From positions 1 to 29,910 of the forward strand of contig CAJUBL010000040.1 in NCBI GenBank assembly GCA_910584665.1: 29,910 bases of DNA, in the 5' to 3' direction. Both the position numbers and the translations under genes were made by a program. Under the pieces are notes generated by a model. The model did no database searches. It had not been told where the DNA came from and was given only the letters and a program-made list of their open reading frames with translations. Source of the DNA: an uncultured Muribaculaceae bacterium. GTDB lineage: Bacteria > Bacteroidota > Bacteroidia > Bacteroidales > Muribaculaceae. This document shows positions 14,464 to 21,117 of the stretch, in pieces (position 1 is the stretch's first letter; every line of letters begins with the position of its first letter).

Positions 14464-15753
14464 ATGAAACAACAGAAACTTCACTTCGAGACACTTCAGC
14501 TCCATGTAGGACAGGAACATCCGGACCCGGCAACCGATGCCCGCGCAGTAGCGATCTACCAGACAACGTCATACGTATTTAGAAACTCCCGGCATGCCGC
14601 CGACCGGTTTGCACTGCGAGACCCTGGCAATATCTACGGACGACTGACAAACCCCACCCAGGAAGTTCTCGAACAACGGGTAGCGGCTCTTGAGGGAGGT
14701 TCAGGAGCTCTCGCTGTGGCAAGCGGAGCAGCTGCAATCGCCTACTCAATAGAGAATATAACCGGCAACGGAGACCACATACTGGCCGCCGACAACCTGT
14801 ATGGCGGCACTACCAACTTCATAGCCAACACACTGGCTCCAAGAGGCATATCCAGCACATTCGTCAATGTACGTGACTATGATGCTGTTGAAAAAGCCAT
14901 ACAGAGCAATACCAAAGCTCTGATAGTAGAAACTTTCGGCAATCCGAACTGTGACGTGACCGACCTCGACACACTCGCAGGTATAGCACACAGTCATAAT
15001 ATTCCACTGATTGTCGACAATACTTTCGGCACACCCTATCTGATAAGACCCATCGAACACGGTGCCGACATAGTCATCCACTCGGCTACAAAATTCCTTG
15101 GCGGTCATGGCACAAGCCTTGCAGGCATAATAGTTGACGGAGGCACATTTGACTGGAAATCCAATGCCGACCGTTTTCCGACAATTGCCAGTCCCGATCC
15201 CAACTATCACGGAACGGTCTTCGCGGACGTAGCCGGAGACACAGCGTTTATAACCCGCGCCAGAGCTGTTGTGCTACGTGACAACGGAGCGGCTATATCT
15301 CCTTTCAACGCTTTTATAATTCTGCAGGGTGTGGAGACTCTGTCCCTGCGTGTAGAACGTCATGTTGAAAATGCCCTGAGGGTTGTGGAATTCCTCGCCG
15401 GACACCCGAAAGTGGTCAAGGTCAATCATCCGTCTCTTGAAAACCATCCTGACCACGAACTCTACAACAGACTGTATCCACATGGCGCAGGCAGCATCTT
15501 CACCATTGAAATCAAGGGAGGTAAGGATGAGGCATGGCGTTTCATCGACAACCTGAAACTATTCTCCCTGTTAGCGAACGTAGCCGACGTCAAGAGTCTT
15601 GTGATCCATCCCTATACAACAACCCACTCACAGCTATCTCCTGAAGAATTAGACCGACAGCACATAACACCGGCAACCGTGAGACTGAGCATCGGCACAG
15701 AGCATATCGATGACATAATCGGCGACCTTGACCAGGCCCTGGCTCAGGTATAA
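14464..15753 (+). CDS. metY: O-acetylhomoserine aminocarboxypropyltransferase (sulfhydrylase)
   Basis: This PLP enzyme of the Cys/Met metabolism family makes homocysteine from O-acetylhomoserine and sulfide in the cytosol. The 429-residue length suits the MetY branch better than the shorter (about 390) MetB/MetC/MetZ branch. Features include the YGRLTNPT motif near 58-65, an SGAAAI stretch in the cofactor-phosphate loop, VDNTFGTP near 180, and HSATKFLGGHG with the Schiff-base lysine at K210. It is a single gene with its own promoter, divergent from the Lrp/AsnC regulator. The exact donor substrate cannot be proved from sequence, so the symbol is the most likely one. Confidence 0.9.
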   Translation: MKQQKLHFETLQLHVGQEHPDPATDARAVAIYQTTSYVFRNSRHAADRFALRDPGNIYGRLTNPTQEVLEQRVAALEGGSGALAVASGAAAIAYSIENITGNGDHILAADNLYGGTTNFIANTLAPRGISSTFVNVRDYDAVEKAIQSNTKALIVETFGNPNCDVTDLDTLAGIAHSHNIPLIVDNTFGTPYLIRPIEHGADIVIHSATKFLGGHGTSLAGIIVDGGTFDWKSNADRFPTIASPDPNYHGTVFADVAGDTAFITRARAVVLRDNGAAISPFNAFIILQGVETLSLRVERHVENALRVVEFLAGHPKVVKVNHPSLENHPDHELYNRLYPHGAGSIFTIEIKGGKDEAWRFIDNLKLFSLLANVADVKSLVIHPYTTTHSQLSPEELDRQHITPATVRLSIGTEHIDDIIGDLDQALAQV

Positions 15754-15792
15754 CCCAACATACTCACCATGCCCGGCCACTATACACTTTTT

Positions 15793-16539
15793 TCAGAAAC
15801 CTGACTTTTTAAGATAGTCCAGAAACTTCTTACTGAAAATCTCATTATTGGCCCGCGGATAACGGACATCGGTAAAGACCTGCGCAAGCGTCGACTTACC
15901 GTTTTCGGCAACAAAACGACGGCTGTCATCACGCGCCTCTTTAACTGCATACAGTCTGTCGATATCTTCCCGTGTATAATAGTGATAACGCCCATGGTGT
16001 ATAAAAGCCTCAACAGGAAGACGGCCGCAATCATCAGGCTCTTCGGCAGGATATCCCACCGTGAGGGTAATCAACGGTACGACAAGAGCCGGCAGATCAA
16101 GCACGGCGGCTATCTCAGGAGCGTTATAGGTTGTCGTGCCGAGCATGCATACACCGAGCCCGTTCATCTCGGCAATGGTATTGAACTGCTGTGCGAGCAA
16201 AGCTGTGTCAAGGAAAGCAGCCATGAGAGACTGGAAGTTATCATAACACGGATCGGCATCACGCTCCTCACACCATCTGGAGAAACGGTTGAGATCGGCA
16301 CAGAATGTAAGCACAACGTCACAGCCCGTAACCTGAGGCTGACCGAAATGAGCCGGAGCAAGAGCTTTCTTACCTTCCTCATCACGGGTAACAATAACAC
16401 TATACCACTGCATGTTACCGGTAGTAGGCGCATGTGATGCCTGCAACAGCATATCCTCCAGCATACTGTCACCGACATGACGTGTGACGTCATAGCGACG
16501 TATCGTACGGCGTGAGAGCCAGAACTTATTATAATCCAT
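15793..16539 (-). CDS. NfsA-like nitroreductase family FMN oxidoreductase
   Basis: The 248-residue product belongs to the nitroreductase fold, which uses FMN and NAD(P)H to reduce nitro or quinone compounds. The FMN-phosphate motif SRRTIRRYD lies near the N-terminus (about 8-16), followed by APTTGNMQWYSVIV and, later, GLGVCMLGTTTYN and PLITLTVGYP segments typical of the NfsA/FRP subgroup. A GTG at 16563 would add eight residues and overlap the DUF1846 gene by 23 bp. The ATG at 16539, one base after that gene's stop, gives the usual N-terminus MDYNKFWLSRRT, so I choose it. It is co-transcribed with DUF1846. The physiological substrate is unknown. Confidence 0.88.
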   Translation of the reverse strand: MDYNKFWLSRRTIRRYDVTRHVGDSMLEDMLLQASHAPTTGNMQWYSVIVTRDEEGKKALAPAHFGQPQVTGCDVVLTFCADLNRFSRWCEERDADPCYDNFQSLMAAFLDTALLAQQFNTIAEMNGLGVCMLGTTTYNAPEIAAVLDLPALVVPLITLTVGYPAEEPDDCGRLPVEAFIHHGRYHYYTREDIDRLYAVKEARDDSRRFVAENGKSTLAQVFTDVRYPRANNEIFSKKFLDYLKKSGF

Positions 16540-16540
16540 A

Positions 16541-18004
16541 TCAATTCTTCTTGGCGGGATCACAGGTGAGACCTACTCCCAGACGTTTGAATATTTTATG
16601 ATCGACCTCGCCGAGCATAACAGTGGAATGCATCTGACAGCCACGGAGCTGCGGAAGAACCTCCAGAGCAAGCCGGCAACGCTCATCGTGTGTACTCAGA
16701 ACCGAAAGCGCCACCAGCACCTCGTCACTGTGAAGACGGGGATTGCGTCCCTTGAGATATGTGAGTTTAGTGTGCTGTATGGGCTCGATCATCTCCTGAG
16801 GGATAAGTTTCAGGTCGTGTCCGATACCGGCAAGATGTTTTACAGCATTTAAAATCAGGGCCGAACTGGGTCCGAGCAGTTCGCTGGTCTCAGCTGTAAT
16901 TATAGTTCCGTCAGCCAGTTCAATAGCCGAAGATGGTTTACCGCTGCGTTCAGCTCTTTCTCTGGCGGCCCCGATGCAACGACGATAGCTGATATCGATA
17001 CCTGCCTGTTTGAACAACAGCGATATCTTGTTTACCTCGGCCTCGTTCCCCTCACCCTGAGCCATATTGTTAAGGGCTGTGAAATACCGGCGTATGATCT
17101 CGTTGCGTGACGCGTCACGGCACACTTCGTCATCGCTGATGCAGAAACCTACCATGTTGACCCCCATATCAGTGGGCGATTTATAGGGATTCTCGCCATA
17201 TATACCCTCAAACAGAGCATTAAGAACCGGGAATATCTCGATATCACGGTTATAGTTGATCGCAGTCTTGCCGTAAGCCTCAAGATGGAACGGGTCGATC
17301 ATGTTTACATCGTTAAGATCGGCAGTGGCCGCTTCATAAGCGATATTGACAGGATGCTTGAGAGGCAGACTCCACACAGGGAAAGTCTCAAACTTGGCAT
17401 AGCCGGCCTCCACGCCACGCTTATGTTCATTGTAAAGCTGGCTCAGACACACAGCCATCTTGCCGCTGCCGGGTCCGGGCGCTGTCACAATCACAAGCGG
17501 ACGCGTGGTCTCGATATAATCATTGTGACCGAATCCGTCATCCGACGCTATGAGATCGGCATTGGTGGGATACCCCTCGATAGTATAATGATAGTATACA
17601 GTGATACCCATACGGTCAAGTTTACGGCGGAAAGCGTCGGCACTGATCTGACCATTGTAGTGGGTGACACATACCGAACTAACCAGGAAACCTCTGTTCA
17701 TGAATTCATTGCGAAGTCTCAGCACATCCATGTCATAGGTGATTCCAAGATCGTTACGCACCTTGTTCTTCTCTATATCAAGGGCACTTATCACTATTAC
17801 AATCTCGGCCTGATCCTTGAGTTGTCCGAGCATCTTAAGCTTACTGTCAGGCTCGAATCCGGGCAACACACGACTGGCATGATAATCATCGAACAGTTTG
17901 CCGCCTAACTCAAGATACAGTTTGTTACCAAATTGAGCAATACGTTCCTTAATGTGCTCTGATTGAATTTTAAGATATCTGTTATTATCAAATCCCTGTG
18001 TCAT
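16541..18004 (-). CDS. DUF1846 (UPF0371) family protein
   Basis: The 487-residue product matches the DUF1846/UPF0371 family throughout. It starts with GFDNNRYLKIQSEHIKERI, continues with LYLELGGKLFDDYHASRVLPGF, and has a glycine-rich nucleotide-loop-like motif TAPGPGSGKMAV near residue 175. No signal peptide or membrane segment is seen. Family members have been structurally studied but their reaction is not established as far as I know. The start at 18004 is supported by the conserved N-terminus. A promoter -7 element lies so close that the message should be almost leaderless. The nitroreductase start follows the stop by one base. Confidence 0.93.
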   Translation of the reverse strand: MTQGFDNNRYLKIQSEHIKERIAQFGNKLYLELGGKLFDDYHASRVLPGFEPDSKLKMLGQLKDQAEIVIVISALDIEKNKVRNDLGITYDMDVLRLRNEFMNRGFLVSSVCVTHYNGQISADAFRRKLDRMGITVYYHYTIEGYPTNADLIASDDGFGHNDYIETTRPLVIVTAPGPGSGKMAVCLSQLYNEHKRGVEAGYAKFETFPVWSLPLKHPVNIAYEAATADLNDVNMIDPFHLEAYGKTAINYNRDIEIFPVLNALFEGIYGENPYKSPTDMGVNMVGFCISDDEVCRDASRNEIIRRYFTALNNMAQGEGNEAEVNKISLLFKQAGIDISYRRCIGAARERAERSGKPSSAIELADGTIITAETSELLGPSSALILNAVKHLAGIGHDLKLIPQEMIEPIQHTKLTYLKGRNPRLHSDEVLVALSVLSTHDERCRLALEVLPQLRGCQMHSTVMLGEVDHKIFKRLGVGLTCDPAKKN

Positions 18005-18012
18005 AATGACGG

Positions 18013-18020
18013 CAAAGGTA
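18013..18020 (-). promoter_or_regulatory. DUF1846 operon -7 element
   Basis: The minus strand reads TACCTTTG at 18020-18013, an exact TAnnTTTG match, only nine bases before the ATG at 18004. A T-rich -33 region lies upstream. The predicted leader is about 5 nt. Confidence 0.5.
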
Positions 18021-18070
18021 CTAATTTTATCTAAAAAACCAGTACCTTCGGACCAAAAATCGAGTCTGTG

Positions 18071-18643
18071 TCAATCCTCACGCAAAGCATCCCTCAGCAT
18101 CTCTTTCATGGCACGTATCTGGGCTTTTATCTCAGCCTCCTTGCGCAGTCCGCAGATTGCCCCGGCCATACCGCCAACGACGCCTCCGATCAACGGTGAG
18201 TAATCTCCTTTCTCATATAACACATAAAGGAAAAAGGCTACCGCCACACCGCCTATCGCCATGGAACAGCGGCGTAAGCGACGTCTTGCGACCTCAAGCC
18301 TGACCACGCGGGCCAATGTATCACGCATAGACATTGCTGTAGGATCAATGCGCATTATCAACCTGTATACATAGCTGTTAAACAAAGCCAGAACCGCCAT
18401 TGTCACGACAAAAAGCACCGTGACACCGCATGGTATATCAAGACGCGGGAACGCTAACAGAATAAACGGGATCGTAACCAGGCCTGCAATGATAAGCCAT
18501 CTGTAAGTACGCAACAGTCTGGAACGGCGGCCAAGCAATCTGTCGGCACGCACGGTGCGGCACAGCTCGCGATTCTGCTCTTCAAGCCGGTCAATCCGTA
18601 CCGACTGAGACTGCCATGTTTTTTTCAGTTGTTCAAGATCCAT
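18071..18643 (-). CDS. Membrane protein next to ECF sigma factor
   Basis: I do not recognise a named family. The 190-residue product begins MDLEQLKKTWQSQ, a start style I associate with small Bacteroidales proteins encoded beside ECF sigma factors. It has a charged N-terminal helix (about 1-48) followed by hydrophobic segments at about 49-65, 71-92, 125-142 and 149-164, and a charged C-terminal helix. No zinc anti-sigma motif (HxxxCxxC) is present. A TTG at 18697 would extend it into the sigma gene; the ATG at 18643 is preferred and leaves a 31-bp gap. By position it may control the sigma factor, but that is inference. Confidence 0.72.
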   Translation of the reverse strand: MDLEQLKKTWQSQSVRIDRLEEQNRELCRTVRADRLLGRRSRLLRTYRWLIIAGLVTIPFILLAFPRLDIPCGVTVLFVVTMAVLALFNSYVYRLIMRIDPTAMSMRDTLARVVRLEVARRRLRRCSMAIGGVAVAFFLYVLYEKGDYSPLIGGVVGGMAGAICGLRKEAEIKAQIRAMKEMLRDALRED

Positions 18644-18674
18644 ATATCGTATTCTTACTGTTTTCAAATTATGA

Positions 18675-19175
18675 TTAACTGTTTGACATCTCAACAAGTC
18701 GATTCTTTACACGTCGTATACGTGAGGCTACAGTATTGCGCGGCATACCTGTAACATCGCTTATCTCGTCATAGCTTTTCTCGTCGAGCCACATCATGAT
18801 GATACCACGGTCTACCGGAGAGAGAGCAGATATGAGCCGATATAATTCACGCAGTTCGTCGGAACGCGAGCGGTCGTCGGCGGCAATCTGTCCGGCATCG
18901 TCAATAGATACCATCCCGCCGCTATGACGGTTACGGCGGTAACATGTGATACACGTATTGATACACGCCCGGTAAAGCCATGTCGATATCTGCGAGTCTC
19001 CGCGATAAGAACGCAATCCCTGCCACACGTTAGCCATACATTCCTGATAAAGATCCTTACGATGATCTTCATCACTGCCATACATGTAACATATTTTATC
19101 GATCATAGGACTGTATCTCGACAGTATTGTATCGAAAAGTTCCTTGCGTTGTGTCTCGGTATTCATCTCTTTCAT
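18675..19175 (-). CDS. ECF-type RNA polymerase sigma factor
   Basis: The 166-residue protein has the two-domain ECF layout. Region 2 spans about 15-85 and includes DLYQECMANVWQGLRSYRGDS followed by STWLYRACINTCITCYRR. Region 4 spans about 112-163 and contains the HTH SYDEISDVTGMPRNTVASRIRRVKNRL. The start is the ATG at 19175, with a second ATG three codons on. It lies 34 bp after the HAD gene and 31 bp before the membrane protein gene, so all four minus-strand genes from 21029 to 18071 could form one transcript. Its target promoters are unknown. Confidence 0.93.
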   Translation of the reverse strand: MKEMNTETQRKELFDTILSRYSPMIDKICYMYGSDEDHRKDLYQECMANVWQGLRSYRGDSQISTWLYRACINTCITCYRRNRHSGGMVSIDDAGQIAADDRSRSDELRELYRLISALSPVDRGIIMMWLDEKSYDEISDVTGMPRNTVASRIRRVKNRLVEMSNS

Positions 19176-19209
19176 ATTAGACGAAAGAATATCTCATAAG
19201 TTGCAGCAT

Positions 19210-19890
19210 TTAATCAGAAAAAATCAGACCGGGAAGCTCAGACAGGGACCCGATTGTCATTCCGGCATGATATACAACCGGTAAATCCACATCCTGTGAC
19301 TTAATATTCAAACCATTGTCCCTCAGCATCACCGTATTCCATCCCAGAGCCTTCGGATGGCGGAAGTCCTTGCGCATATTATCTCCTATATACCAGCGGA
19401 CAGAGCACCATGGGGTCAGATCCTCCATACGCGTCCAGGGCAGAAGGCAGGTCTTGTCGGCACCGATATCGGCAGATACACTTATCAGTCCGTCATCAAA
19501 ATAGCGCTGCAGTCCCAGGGCACGGATCTTGTTCCACTGGCCCTCATGGCGGCCATCCGTTATCATAGCCAGCGTTACTCCATGACCTTTCAGATTCTCA
19601 AGGCAATATCGAGAATCGTCGGGCAGTACCAGATAAGGAAAATGCTCCCGGTACATCCCGACCATCCTATCGACCGGCACAGCATGGTCAAGAACTTCAT
19701 AAAGGCGATCGAACGGGTGTCGTCCGCCCTCCGCCGAGAGCACAGTCTCTTCGAGCAATCCGCATGGTACTCTGAGACGGCGTGACAATTGTCTGGCGAC
19801 ATAAAGGCAGCCTGACTTCACGTAGTCACGCTCTTTGTAAAGAGTATCGTCAAGATCAAAAGCTACAAGTATCGAACGGCAGTATGTCAT
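19210..19890 (-). CDS. HAD-superfamily hydrolase
   Basis: The 226-residue product carries all four HAD motifs: FDLDDTLY with nucleophile D12 and D14, the threonine of AMITDGR (motif II), the lysine in GADKTCLLP (motif III), and GDNMRKDFRHPKALGW (motif IV). An alpha-helical cap lies between motifs I and II (about 20-95), as in subfamily I phosphatases such as phosphoglycolate or nucleotidase types. Its ATG is 8 bp after the aminotransferase stop, so the two genes are co-transcribed, and a sugar-phosphate substrate is a plausible guess. It does not look like a specific named enzyme. Confidence 0.88.
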   Translation of the reverse strand: MTYCRSILVAFDLDDTLYKERDYVKSGCLYVARQLSRRLRVPCGLLEETVLSAEGGRHPFDRLYEVLDHAVPVDRMVGMYREHFPYLVLPDDSRYCLENLKGHGVTLAMITDGRHEGQWNKIRALGLQRYFDDGLISVSADIGADKTCLLPWTRMEDLTPWCSVRWYIGDNMRKDFRHPKALGWNTVMLRDNGLNIKSQDVDLPVVYHAGMTIGSLSELPGLIFSD

Positions 19891-19898
19891 GGCGGCAG

Positions 19899-21029
19899 TT
19901 ATTGTCCCAGGATACGGTCAACCGTCCCGATCACACGCTCCACATCACTGTCACTGAGGGTCGATGATGACGGAAGACATAGCCCCCGGTCAAAAATACG
20001 TTCCGACACACTTCCGCCATACATCGGAGCACTGCTGTAAACCGGCTGCATATGCATCGGCCGCCATATCCGGCGGCTCTCTATGTACTGTCCGGCAAGC
20101 CGCTCGAGCAACTGGCCGGGAGACACAGGAGCATCATAGGCAAGCTGTATTGCCGAAAGCCAGAAATTGGAGTCAAACCCTGATGAAGGATTATCGTGAA
20201 CTTTCACATACCGACTTGATTTCCAAGCACTGGCATACATAGCATGAATAGCACGTCTGCGAGCCAGACGTTCGTCGAGAGCCTCTATCTGACCGCATCC
20301 TATGGCGGCACTCACATTACTGAGTCTATAGTTATATCCTATAACCTCATGATAATAGTACGGACGGTTCTCACGGGCCTGCGTGGAGAGGAATTTCACT
20401 CTCTCGGCCGACTCGGCATCAGGACATATCAGTGCACCTCCGCCCGAGGTCGTTATCATCTTGTTTCCGTTAAAACTGAGCGCACCGTATCGTCCTATAG
20501 TACCACAGAACCTGCCGTCAAAACGCGACCCTATAGCCTCGGCAGAATCCTCCAGAACAGGAACACCGTAACGGTCGGCGACCTCGATAATACGGTCAAG
20601 CTGCGCCGGCATGCCATACAATTCCACAACAATGACAGCACGCGGTTTCCGCCCGGTCACAGATATACGGTCTGCGATAGCCCTGTCAAGCAACGCCGGA
20701 TCCATATTCCACGTCAATGGCTCAGAATCCACAAACACAGGACTCGCACCGAGATACACGATAGGATTAGCCGACGCGGCAAACGTAAGCGACTGACATA
20801 TAACCTCGTCGCCTGGCCGCACTCCGAGCGCGTCAAGACCCAGATGTATAGCACCGGTTCCACTGCTCAGCGCCACGACATGCGGAGCCCCGAGATGTCG
20901 CTCAAGTTCCTGTTCAAAGCGGTCGACATACGGCCCAAGCGGAACAATCCATGTCGAGCCGATAGCATCTGAAGCATAACGGTTCTCGTTTCCTGCAAGA
21001 TGAGGAATAGAAAGTTTTATCCAGTTCAT
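19899..21029 (-). CDS. DegT/DnrJ/EryC1 family sugar aminotransferase
   Basis: The 376-residue PLP enzyme resembles the PglE/EpsN branch that aminates nucleotide 4-keto-6-deoxy sugars. The N-terminus KLSIPHLAGNENRYASDAI followed by STWIVPLGPYVDRFE is typical of that branch. SSGTGAIHLGL binds the cofactor phosphate, and LSFNGNKMITTSGGG contains the PLP lysine K190. The next gene, a HAD hydrolase, is 8 bp away. The usual dehydratase, acetyltransferase and sugar-phosphate transferase partners are absent from this window, so the final glycan is unknown. Its promoter shares an 88-bp intergenic region with the divergent TonB-dependent receptor. Confidence 0.9.
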   Translation of the reverse strand: MNWIKLSIPHLAGNENRYASDAIGSTWIVPLGPYVDRFEQELERHLGAPHVVALSSGTGAIHLGLDALGVRPGDEVICQSLTFAASANPIVYLGASPVFVDSEPLTWNMDPALLDRAIADRISVTGRKPRAVIVVELYGMPAQLDRIIEVADRYGVPVLEDSAEAIGSRFDGRFCGTIGRYGALSFNGNKMITTSGGGALICPDAESAERVKFLSTQARENRPYYYHEVIGYNYRLSNVSAAIGCGQIEALDERLARRRAIHAMYASAWKSSRYVKVHDNPSSGFDSNFWLSAIQLAYDAPVSPGQLLERLAGQYIESRRIWRPMHMQPVYSSAPMYGGSVSERIFDRGLCLPSSSTLSDSDVERVIGTVDRILGQ

Positions 21030-21054
21030 TTTAAAACACTTTCTTAATCTTCAA

Positions 21055-21062
21055 CAAAGGTA
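21055..21062 (-). promoter_or_regulatory. Aminotransferase-HAD operon -7 element
   Basis: The minus strand reads TACCTTTG at 21062-21055, an exact TAnnTTTG match, 26 bases before the ATG. No good -33 element is seen; that area is covered by the palindrome at 21077-21090. Confidence 0.5.
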
Positions 21063-21076
21063 CAATTAAATTTACA

Positions 21077-21090
21077 ATATAACGTTATAT
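21077..21090. promoter_or_regulatory. 14-bp perfect palindrome in divergent promoter region
   Basis: ATATAACGTTATAT is a perfect palindrome located at about -27 to -40 of the minus-strand promoter and upstream of the divergent receptor gene. This is a good position for an operator. No regulator gene lies adjacent except the ECF factor farther along the minus transcript. Confidence 0.4.
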
Positions 21091-21117
21091 CTACGCAGAC
21101 AATTTGGTTCATTCCCG

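Noticed and set aside
16541..16563. Upstream GTG start for the nitroreductase
   Set aside because: It would overlap the DUF1846 gene by 23 bp and add residues with no family match; the ATG at 16539 gives the normal N-terminus.
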